Origin: Stutzerimonas stutzeri
GTDB lineage: Bacteria; Pseudomonadota; Gammaproteobacteria; Pseudomonadales; Pseudomonadaceae
Reading direction: 5' to 3'
Assembly: GCF_038561965.1 (NCBI RefSeq)
Contig: NZ_CP139348.1
Location: forward strand, 2,480,001-2,544,000
DNA length: 64,000 nucleotides
Position numbers and translations under genes: made by a program. This document shows positions 45,989 to 52,969 of this stretch, piece after piece (positions within the stretch are counted from its first letter, which is position 1; each line of letters opens with the position of its first letter). The notes under the pieces were generated by a model, which was given only the letters and a program-made list of their open reading frames with translations, had not been told where the DNA came from and searched no databases.

Positions 45989-46849
45989 TCATATGGGAAA
46001 CAGCCACGGTTTGACTTCCGTTACGTTCGAGACCGTCAATTGGTAGTCGGGCGGACGCTGCTTCGTTACATCAACGGCTGCTCGTATGTCTTGAATGAAG
46101 TACCCGACCAGCGCGCCGCGGCATGTGACAATGCGAGCCGACGTGTTAGCGAAATATTCAAATCGGATGACCTCTTCTTGCTCGCGACTGAGGTCGGGGT
46201 GCGCGATCAAGCAAACTGGAACGTGCGCGTTCCACGCAGCGTCATCTTCCTCGGAACGTTCTCCTCGCAACCCCGTAGGCATCACATCCACCACCCGGCC
46301 AAGGGAGTAGTCCCGAAAATCATCGCGCGTCGAGCAATAGGCACGTACATGCCAACGTCGCCCGGCACGAACCAGGTGATGGGGAGTAATGGTGCGCTGA
46401 TGCGGCACCGGCTCCTTCATTGAGCGATAGGTAATCTGAACGGCCGCATGGTTTCGGATTGCATGCGATAAGGCGGCGAAAATACTTGGTTCTGGCGTCG
46501 TCAGATCAGGGAACGCAGCGCAAACTGGACCGTCGACGACCGCCTCGCCCGCTACATAAGGTAGCCCCACGAGGCTAAGGTACTTCGCCAACGACTCAGC
46601 ACGATCACGAGCTTTACCGCCCGACGTTGCGTGCGCGTAGGCTGCGCTCGTTACATGGTAGCTGCGTGACTTGGTGTTCCACTCCATCCATAGGGGATGC
46701 GCATCGCGGAATTCCTGGATTAGTTGGCTTGCTCGAATATCTCCAAGTCCGAGCAGGCCTGCTATCCGGCTCCGGTTTAGGAAACCCTCCCACAGCAGCA
46801 GCAATTCAAGAATCGATTGTCGCTGTTGTGCTGAATCCACTCTGCCCAT
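45989..46849 (-). CDS. WYL-domain transcriptional regulator of the Wadjet operon
   Basis: A 286-residue regulator: an N-terminal winged helix-turn-helix (residues 5-65, LNRSRIAGLLGLGDIRASQL) and a C-terminal WYL domain (about 125-215: AVQITYRSM, then ITPHHLVRAGRRWHVRAYCS with the conserved R-W/Y-HVRAY element), followed by a WCX extension. WYL regulators of this kind (BrxR, CapW) repress defence operons and respond to nucleic-acid ligands. The ATG follows GGAGGG. It leads the operon with jetA 9 bases downstream. A near-perfect operator lies 25-62 bases upstream, so autoregulation of the whole jet operon is likely. Confidence 0.88.
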   Translation of the reverse strand: MGRVDSAQQRQSILELLLLWEGFLNRSRIAGLLGLGDIRASQLIQEFRDAHPLWMEWNTKSRSYHVTSAAYAHATSGGKARDRAESLAKYLSLVGLPYVAGEAVVDGPVCAAFPDLTTPEPSIFAALSHAIRNHAAVQITYRSMKEPVPHQRTITPHHLVRAGRRWHVRAYCSTRDDFRDYSLGRVVDVMPTGLRGERSEEDDAAWNAHVPVCLIAHPDLSREQEEVIRFEYFANTSARIVTCRGALVGYFIQDIRAAVDVTKQRPPDYQLTVSNVTEVKPWLFPI

Positions 46850-46873
46850 GCTGCCCTCCGATGTTCGTATAAA

Positions 46874-46911
46874 AATCTATACCATACAATCTATTGATCG
46901 CATAATAGATT
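46874..46911. promoter_or_regulatory. Operator for the WYL regulator
   Basis: A perfect 8-bp inverted repeat AATCTATT ... AATAGATT with an 8-bp spacer at 46888-46911, plus an additional direct half site AATCTAT at 46874-46880. It lies in the AT-rich promoter region just upstream of the regulator's start (46849), where a repressor would bind. Confidence 0.72.
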
Positions 46912-46917
46912 TTACGC

Positions 46918-47240
46918 TCATGTACTGCGCCGCCTTGGCAAGCCAATGCCCTGCTTCACAAGCAGCCCTCCTCCCCCTCACCCGTAGCCCGTTCGCTGTC
47001 GATAAAGAGGGGCTGAACGCATTGAGCCACGACGAGGCGTTCGCCCTGTTCCGCGAGCTGCGTTTGGGATCAGAGCGAAGAAGGGGATTGCCTATGCTGC
47101 GGTGCCGGCGCCAAGCGCTATTTCATTACGACTCGGCAGCAATGGCGCTGCCGCGACTGCCACACACCTTCGCGATCAAGTCGAGGGACGATCTTCGCCT
47201 TCCATAAGCAGTCGTTACGCCTTTTAGTTGGCCGGTAGGC
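46918..47240 (+). pseudogene. Degenerate N-terminal remnant of an IS1595-type transposase
   Basis: Frames on the + strand read LSHDEAFALFRELRLGSE, then, after a frame change, CGAKRYFITTRQQWRCRDCH, and then FAIKSRTIFAFHKQSL after another. This order (helix LxxEEAFxLF-x-LR, zinc ribbon CPxCG ... CxxCxHxF, then SGTIF) is the N-terminus of IS1595/IS1016-family transposases. At least two frameshifts and the absence of the catalytic part mark it as a dead fragment at the junction of the Wadjet cargo and the transposition genes. Confidence 0.7.
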
Positions 47241-47587
47241 ATTACTAAACAGCCTTGACACCTCTGTTCCGCACGCTTGTGCCCGAACATCGGCCATGGC
47301 GTAAGCGGTGCAATATGCCCAGAGCGCAGGAATTGACCGCATTAGTGTTTTCCGTATATTGTTACAGCCAAGAATAACCCCCACGCCTCCGGCGGGCTCA
47401 TACCCGTACTGCGCACCAGGGGGTTAGTTTTTTCTGCCTTCTGCCTTCTGCCTTCTGCCTTCTGCAAAATGCTCTAGCACCACCATCCCCCTAGGCAGCC
47501 CGGGTAGGCTGCTGTGTCCATCCCGCTCTCTGAGTCCTGAGAGGATCGCGACGCAGATGGGCTCAGTTGTAATGAACACCCTCCCCC
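47241..47587. other. Gene-free stretch between cargo and tniQ
   Basis: No supported gene. It contains the heptamer tandem repeat listed separately, a short hairpin GCAGCC/GGCTGC at 47495-47512 that could help end the tns transcript, and a - strand FtsK-orienting octamer at 47579-47586. Confidence 0.5.
47432..47465. repeat. Tandem repeat of TTCTGCC, about 4.9 copies
   Basis: Four perfect copies of the heptamer TTCTGCC plus TTCTGC. Such a repeat is prone to slippage. No gene overlaps it. Confidence 0.9.
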
Positions 47588-49045
47588 TCATCCCAGTAAA
47601 ACGCTTCGGAAATGAGAGCGATCCGAGGTAGCTTCGTTAGTCCAATATCGCATGATGATTTCATCGGAAGGCTCATACGCCCAGTAATAAACGACCCATG
47701 TAGATGCAGGGCTCACCGCCTTATCAAGATTAAGTTGCCCAAGGCAACGCTGAAATGATTTGAGCGACAAATAGCTGGGATCGCGAACAATAACAGTAAA
47801 TTCTGCGGCAGATGCACTCTTACTGGAAGTGATAAGTACGCAATGCCCACTTAAATCAACAAACGTGGGATCGCGTCGTGGGCTTAAAGAAATCATGAAT
47901 TTACCTTTCTGGGTTAAAGCCAGTTGCAACTCATGCTCTATTGACGCCCATATTCCATAAAATTGAGACAGCCACAATAAAGCAATCTGTTTGAGGGTGG
48001 CTGGCATTTCACTTCCAAGCATAACCGTTAGTGGTTGAATGCCATCAAATTTATTCCCCGGAGCATATCCCAGTGCGCACATCCAGCCAAGCATGGCAGA
48101 AGACACCGCGCATGCGCATTTTATATCAAGACAGTGTAATTCTTTACCATCCATATGCATTAGTGTTTTGAAGCATCTCTTGTGTGACTTAATATGCTCT
48201 CGATAGATGTATCTCCGTATGCTTTTAAGTACAGGCAATGGCTTAATGCCGTCAAATGACTTGCTGGACTGAAGAATATGAAGATTTTTTTTACATCCTA
48301 GAGGCGCTGTGCCAACCCAAGGAGCATGGCCTATCTTGGCAGAGCAAATTTCAACGCAGTGGCTAAATCCAAGTTCATTCTGGCTTTTTCCGTCATAAAG
48401 GCTGCTTATAAATGCGCCTGCTACCTCATCGCAACAGGAGGCGCGTTTTAGCCAGCTCAAAATTTTGGAGCTATACTCACAGACAACGTTGTAAAAATTT
48501 AAATCATTGCAGCCAATTTCGTAACCAAGGTTAGAGTCAAAGTAAAAATGTCCACACGACAGCTTTAGACTGAAAGAAACCCCATCAATCTCCTTGTGCT
48601 TTTTAGGTGTGAGACCTGCCAGCGACATTGCTTCACTACATGCGCGACAAAAAACCAATTTCCTTTGATGCCAAGGACAGTGGGTAATAAATTTCAAATA
48701 GAAAAAGACACTATGGTAGCCTTTCAACAAGCACTCTGAGCAGTGCCTGACTGAGACTACCTGCTTAGCGTTAATCGGAACGATACTATCAATGAAGCTG
48801 CTTTTTAGCTCCGGCACAGGTATACCGGTGGACATGGAAAATTTATCCATATCAATCCAGTCGCTTAACCAGTATTGAGTGCGGCCAGAGTCATTACATG
48901 ATCCATTGCCGATATAAGAAAACAGCGAACTCTTATCAATAATATTGACGGCCATTAGCTTCAAAAAAAACGAAAATGACGATTCAAATGGAGCCTTGCA
49001 TCGGGCGCCAAGCCTGAGCGATATTTTATGACTAGGGCGCTGCAC
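47588..49045 (-). CDS. tniQ: TniQ/TnsD-family target-selection protein
   Basis: A 485-residue TniQ-domain protein that selects the target for the Tn7-like transposon. The diagnostic zinc-finger segment is clear: RHCSECLLKGYHSVFFYLKF, then CPWHQRKLVFCRACS. This is the CxxC ... HS-FFYL ... CPxH ... CxxC pattern of TniQ. The rest is divergent and AT-rich with no second obvious zinc finger. The length is between short TniQ (about 400) and Tn7 TnsD (about 500), so it could bind a fixed site directly. The start is GTG at 49043-49045, overlapping tnsC by 14 bases. No separate TnsE and no CRISPR components accompany it. Confidence 0.82.
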   Translation of the reverse strand: MQRPSHKISLRLGARCKAPFESSFSFFLKLMAVNIIDKSSLFSYIGNGSCNDSGRTQYWLSDWIDMDKFSMSTGIPVPELKSSFIDSIVPINAKQVVSVRHCSECLLKGYHSVFFYLKFITHCPWHQRKLVFCRACSEAMSLAGLTPKKHKEIDGVSFSLKLSCGHFYFDSNLGYEIGCNDLNFYNVVCEYSSKILSWLKRASCCDEVAGAFISSLYDGKSQNELGFSHCVEICSAKIGHAPWVGTAPLGCKKNLHILQSSKSFDGIKPLPVLKSIRRYIYREHIKSHKRCFKTLMHMDGKELHCLDIKCACAVSSAMLGWMCALGYAPGNKFDGIQPLTVMLGSEMPATLKQIALLWLSQFYGIWASIEHELQLALTQKGKFMISLSPRRDPTFVDLSGHCVLITSSKSASAAEFTVIVRDPSYLSLKSFQRCLGQLNLDKAVSPASTWVVYYWAYEPSDEIIMRYWTNEATSDRSHFRSVLLG

Positions 49046-49994
49046 GCTTCATCAGCTCCACAAACTGACGAACGCCACTCGAATCAATAGCTTCTTTTAT
49101 AATGGGCTCATCAAGCCTAAAGCTAGCGCTGTCATCTCGTCGATTGGCCAGTAACAAATGTTCGATAATTCTAAATACGTGTTCCATCGGCAAATGATTG
49201 ACGCCTGCCCGGTCAATTTCGCTCAAGGCACCCCAAATTAAATCAAGATAAATTCCAAGCTTAAATCCCGCTGCAAAAGCGGAAGGAAAAAAGAATCGAG
49301 TATAGGTCCAGCCAGAACCCTCGGGGAATTCAGATTCTTGATCGAAACTTTTTAGAATCCCTCTTAAATAATCTTTGCTGACACACCCGGGAAACGGCAC
49401 AGGCTCACTAAGGAACCGAGCGATAAGGTTGGTTGCCTCTCCGACAAATAAAGAACTCCTCCTGTTTAGGATTTGTGGCTGAGCAAAACCTACGGTAGTC
49501 ATACTTATTTTACGCTGCTTGAGCCTGTTATGAATGGTCAATAGCACTCCATAGTGATCCCTGCTGACATTCTGCATTTCGCCAATCAACAATATAAAAT
49601 GATCACCATCAACCGCAGCCAACTGAGCTTCAACATGCCCAAGGTATCTCTCCAAAAGCTCCGGATATAGCTCCCTACTCTTATGAAACAAGTGTGCTGC
49701 CTTAACCAAGTCCTTCATGAAGTTAGCAGACTTTGTTCCATCGGCTTCAAGTTGCGACGTGTATTTCTCCGGGTATTCATAATTCAACATTTTCTGGACG
49801 GCAGTCAGGCAGCTGGTTTTCCCCATGCGAGGCTGAGCATACAAAAATAATCCAGAGTGACGTAGCCAAACCTTTTCTCTGATTTTTTTGTAAGCATCCT
49901 CAATCATAGGCGTAAGAATGAGCGACCGCCCCTTGATAATTGGATGGGAGTCCAGTATATCTTCGCGAATACCAGGATCATTCAAATCAAGCAT
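49032..49994 (-). CDS. tnsC: Transposition ATPase TnsC/TniB
   Basis: A 320-residue AAA+ regulator that links target selection by TniQ to the TnsAB transposase. The P-loop reads AQPRMGKTS at residues 53-61, with Ala where the first Gly is usual. The Walker B strand is HFILLIGEMQN (132-142), with Gly-Glu instead of Asp-Glu. VGFAQPQIL is the sensor-type strand. Both substitutions are seen in part of the TniB/TnsC family, but ATP turnover may be altered. The length is much shorter than Tn7 TnsC (555), closer to TniB-like proteins. Its start overlaps the tnsB stop by one base (TAATG). Confidence 0.85.
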   Translation of the reverse strand: MLDLNDPGIREDILDSHPIIKGRSLILTPMIEDAYKKIREKVWLRHSGLFLYAQPRMGKTSCLTAVQKMLNYEYPEKYTSQLEADGTKSANFMKDLVKAAHLFHKSRELYPELLERYLGHVEAQLAAVDGDHFILLIGEMQNVSRDHYGVLLTIHNRLKQRKISMTTVGFAQPQILNRRSSLFVGEATNLIARFLSEPVPFPGCVSKDYLRGILKSFDQESEFPEGSGWTYTRFFFPSAFAAGFKLGIYLDLIWGALSEIDRAGVNHLPMEHVFRIIEHLLLANRRDDSASFRLDEPIIKEAIDSSGVRQFVELMKRAAP

Positions 49995-51979
49995 TACGCC
50001 CCTCCCTTTAAAATATTTGCCAAATTCGGTAAGGGCTTGTTTAAAATATTTTTTTGATCGCTTGATTCGCGAGATTGGAAGGTTTCCTGTAAGGACTCTT
50101 CAAGTTTTTCTTCCTCAACCAACATCAGACTCGAGTCAGCCTCTACGGCCACTCTCTTAGCTTCTGTTGCCTGTGAGGGCGGTATTGCGGCCTTTCTTTT
50201 CCCTTTAGTGGTCTTGGTCGACAGGTAGCTCAGATATACCTGTATAGGGTCTTGCTGCGAATTTATGAAGATTGTCCTCGCTGATAGTAGTGATCGAATT
50301 GCCTTGCGTGTTCGGAGATCATGCTTTGTATAAGACCACTTGCCAGTGGCAAACAAGATATCCAAGGGATACCCGTTCAACGTAAAGGCTCTTACTTGCC
50401 GCAAGTCGGCCTCATTTATTGTGATCTTTATCTTTTTACCAATTAATTCTGCCAAGTCCCTTAAAATTGAACTGGTGTACCTGACGCCTTGGAACTGAAT
50501 ATATGGCATCCGTCCTTTCTTTATATCTCCACGAACCGTGACAAGCTTTTCGTCACAGAACAGCTCCCTGCCTTCCGAATGTTTGCTGGCAGGTATATAT
50601 CGAAACAAAAAGGCTCCGCCTGCCTGCTCAATTTTTTGCTTTATAAATTCGAGCGGAGATATATTGAATAACGCCTCCGTTGGAGTGGCATTGTGAGTGG
50701 CAATACTAACGCTCAATAGATGCTCGATCTCGTCAGCCGTAATATCGTACTCAACGGCAAGCTCTGCACCATCCTTTGCCCTACCTTTCGATGGCGAGCT
50801 GCCTGTGGTTGACATAAGTCTCTGGAACAATTCTTTTGAGACAATATTAAAAAAATGTTCAACGCGGGAGCGCCTTGCTGGTACACCAGGAGAGCCCCAG
50901 TTAATAGAAAACCCAAGCTCTTTTCTTGCCCGCTCTCTTACTTTGATCGCTAGGTGTGCCAGCGCACCATCAAACATTATTGCAGACCATAGTGCGCCCT
51001 TGCACTCTGAAATAACTTCTTTGGGGAGTCCGCCTTTTGATGGGTAGATTAAGCCTTCGATAACTGGCTTTGGTCGTATGTGCTCAGGGTTTACAGCATC
51101 ACGCAGCAGCGCCACAACATCGTCCGCACCAACTTCGCTACGATAGACGACTCTGTACGAAATTATTGCACTGGATGAGCGACACAGAAGAGCAATTATC
51201 CACATGCGCTTAATCAGAATTTTCGACTTCGTACCATTAGGGTTTGCGAAGGACACTGTTGCATGACAGTCAATGCGATGAGCATCGGCTTTAAATATCT
51301 CATATGGCAAATCACATTTAATCAGTGACTTGCTCTTTTTCCCTAGATGGACATTGCTTTTTGCTTCATCAACGCCTCGCCTTGTTGCAAATGAAGCCGC
51401 ATCACGAAGTAACATGGTGCGCATGTACTTGAAAATAGTTGTACGACCTTGCCACTTGGTATTGAACGGCCATTCGCTGTCAGTAACCCCTTTCTCCTTA
51501 AGTAGTGATATGAATATCTTGTGCAGTGTCTTCGGGCGAATCATGTGTTCATGAATAATGCTTCTGGACTGCTCTTTTTTAATTCTGGTCTGGAGCTCTT
51601 GCTCAATCCCCGGAAACCTATTAAGTAGAGCTGAAAACAGCCCAGAGCACCCTCCTTGGGCTTCAGGAAGCTTAGGTGATTCATCTTTAACTCTTGTATA
51701 TAGCGCAAGATGCCTTCTGGGCAGTAGTGCTCTAAACCCTAAAATTTGCCCATCATCCCCTAACGCTTTACATCTATTTCGGTAGTAATAAATATTTGAC
51801 GCTTTTATGTTGCATTTTGCTTGAATTTCATCCAGAGGCCTGCCTTCCATCAGCATTTGTACAGCCATGCACCTCTGTGTATATTTTTCCTTATCATCTG
51901 GCGCCAGTGTATCCGCATCGATACGTGGCCAACTATCTATAGGATCATTGACATGACTTGAGTTGATGATGGCCTTCAT
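49994..51979 (-). CDS. tnsB: Transposase TnsB (DDE integrase fold)
   Basis: A 661-residue transposase of the Mu/TnsB type that binds the end repeats, makes the 3' nicks and joins the strands. N-terminal helix-turn-helix regions (about 30-85) are followed by an RNase H-like core: DAHRIDCHATV (first Asp), SAIMFDGALAH (second Asp) and RSRVEHFFNIVSKELF (Glu), then a C-terminal Mu-B-like domain and a Lys/Glu-rich tail that may contact TnsC. I choose the ATG at 51977-51979 rather than 51997 because it gives a 4-base ATGA overlap with tnsA and has GGGAGA upstream. Length is close to Tn7 TnsB (702). Confidence 0.9.
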   Translation of the reverse strand: MKAIINSSHVNDPIDSWPRIDADTLAPDDKEKYTQRCMAVQMLMEGRPLDEIQAKCNIKASNIYYYRNRCKALGDDGQILGFRALLPRRHLALYTRVKDESPKLPEAQGGCSGLFSALLNRFPGIEQELQTRIKKEQSRSIIHEHMIRPKTLHKIFISLLKEKGVTDSEWPFNTKWQGRTTIFKYMRTMLLRDAASFATRRGVDEAKSNVHLGKKSKSLIKCDLPYEIFKADAHRIDCHATVSFANPNGTKSKILIKRMWIIALLCRSSSAIISYRVVYRSEVGADDVVALLRDAVNPEHIRPKPVIEGLIYPSKGGLPKEVISECKGALWSAIMFDGALAHLAIKVRERARKELGFSINWGSPGVPARRSRVEHFFNIVSKELFQRLMSTTGSSPSKGRAKDGAELAVEYDITADEIEHLLSVSIATHNATPTEALFNISPLEFIKQKIEQAGGAFLFRYIPASKHSEGRELFCDEKLVTVRGDIKKGRMPYIQFQGVRYTSSILRDLAELIGKKIKITINEADLRQVRAFTLNGYPLDILFATGKWSYTKHDLRTRKAIRSLLSARTIFINSQQDPIQVYLSYLSTKTTKGKRKAAIPPSQATEAKRVAVEADSSLMLVEEEKLEESLQETFQSRESSDQKNILNKPLPNLANILKGGA

Positions 51980-52566
51980 GCTGAGATCTCCCAGCAAGTA
52001 TTCAAACTGAAAGGGCCACTTTCTAGTGAGATTTTAATGAAACCTCTTGAATACTGGCGAATAATCGCCCCTACAACTTCTGCGTGATCATACTCGCCGA
52101 GATGAGAAACCACATCGCCTATAGTCCCAGCCCTGACTCTACCGAAGTAAAATGCAACTGCATTCATAAGGTTTATGTGCTGCTCGCCTCTGATACTTGC
52201 CGCAAACGCTAAAGGTTTCGCCCAACGTAGAGCCTCAATAGCGACCGCATCAAGGGTTTCATAGTCAAAACACCTGCATGATAAATTGTGCCCCTCAACA
52301 GGATATGACTCCGGAACCTCAGACTTATTACTCTTAACGAAATGAACTTCTGACGAACCATCACGGTAGTTGACTAGGAAGTCAGGGGACTCTGCCTTGC
52401 GCTCAAATATTTCGAAATCGGCGACAGTCTTGTCAGACTCAAGAAAATATAGCCAGTAGATGTATTGCAAATCGGAATTAAGAAGCCAGTCTCTATGCCC
52501 ACGAGCACGATATGCCTTGTGTACCAAGTCTCGCGCACTGGACTTGGCGGATAGGCTTGGCTTCAT
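51976..52566 (-). CDS. tnsA: Transposon endonuclease TnsA
   Basis: A 196-residue TnsA-like endonuclease that cuts the 5' strands at the ends, allowing cut-and-paste movement. The restriction-enzyme-like core is visible: YWLYFLESDKTVADFEIFER, then SPDFLVNYRDGSSEVHFVKS, matching the TnsA pattern E-LE-D--V--(F/Y)--QP, PDFLV and (E)VK. The last element is altered (EVHFVKS). It is shorter than Tn7 TnsA (273). The ATG follows AGGAGAGGGG, a strong ribosome-binding site. The end repeat at 52595-52610 lies only 29 bases upstream, so TnsB binding would probably repress this operon. Confidence 0.86.
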   Translation of the reverse strand: MKPSLSAKSSARDLVHKAYRARGHRDWLLNSDLQYIYWLYFLESDKTVADFEIFERKAESPDFLVNYRDGSSEVHFVKSNKSEVPESYPVEGHNLSCRCFDYETLDAVAIEALRWAKPLAFAASIRGEQHINLMNAVAFYFGRVRAGTIGDVVSHLGEYDHAEVVGAIIRQYSRGFIKISLESGPFSLNTCWEISA

Positions 52567-52594
52567 GCCCCTCTCCTAGAGGTCTCTTCTCTTT

Positions 52595-52758
52595 TTCTAG
52601 ACTTTAGTTAACGTTCACTATTTTTCCAGAAATTAGTTATAGAAATTTAAACTAATTTCTAGAATTGATTAATGTGGTTTGTTCAAACAATCAACTAAGA
52701 CTTTGAATTTGTTACGAGTGGGCCGATAGGCTATTTCTAGCTTTTAGTTATACGGTCA
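52595..52758. repeat. Transposon right end: TnsB-type binding repeats
   Basis: Copies of the TTCTAGAGTTTAGTTA-type repeat at 52595-52610, 52624-52639 and 52735-52750 point to the terminus. One at 52649-52664 and a degenerate one at 52692-52707 are reversed. The terminal octamer TACGGTCA ends at 52758, mirrored by TGTTCGTA at the left end. Confidence 0.88.
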
Positions 52759-52763
52759 TCTTC
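52759..52763. repeat. Target-site duplication, right copy (TCTTC)
   Basis: Identical to 16399-16403 at the other side of the element. Confidence 0.93.
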
Positions 52764-52926
52764 CTGCGGCGCTATCCCCCGGCTCCGTCAGAAAAGCCAG
52801 CTCGCGCTAAGGTTTGCGGTGCGTCGAATAGCACGCGTGTCGCTGTGATCGAGCCGTTGCTGACGTGGGTTATTGGGCTGGTGAGTTTCGAATCAAAGCA
52901 GGCATCCGCGAATTCGTTACGGCCTT

Positions 52927-52963
52927 GGCGGGGATGCGACGACCAACGTCGCCGAGCCCCGCC
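52927..52963 (-). terminator. Hairpin downstream of the sulfatase gene
   Basis: Stem GGCGGGG/CCCCGCC with an inner stem CGACG/CGTCG, just beyond the stop at 52970 on the - strand. It lacks a T-run, so termination strength is uncertain. The rest of 52764-52926 shows no gene. Confidence 0.5.
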
Positions 52964-52969
52964 TGACGC

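Larger units (their letters stand above)
16404..52758. mobile_element. Tn7-like transposon (36,355 bp) carrying a defence island
   Basis: Both ends are defined. The left terminus reads TGTTCGTATAACTAAA and the right terminus, read inward on the other strand, TGACCGTATAACTAAA, giving 14 of 16 matches. Each outermost 16-bp binding site lies exactly 8 bp inside its terminus. A perfect 5-bp duplication TCTTC flanks the element. The transposition genes tnsA-tnsB-tnsC-tniQ are at the right end and transcribed inward. The cargo is Kiwa, a DISARM-related operon, Wadjet, and remnants of tnpS/tnpT and other recombinases. The element starts 55 bp to the right of dif. Perfect ends and duplication indicate a recent, unscrambled insertion. 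Confidence 0.95.

Noticed and set aside
47432..47465. Possible CRISPR array at the short tandem repeats
   Set aside because: The repeats are 7 bp, directly adjacent, with no spacers and no cas genes. No CRISPR array was seen anywhere in the window.
16404..52758. Integrative element inserted at a tRNA by a phage-type integrase
   Set aside because: No tRNA gene was found at either end, the recombinases are broken, and the 5-bp duplication with Tn7-type ends explains the insertion.
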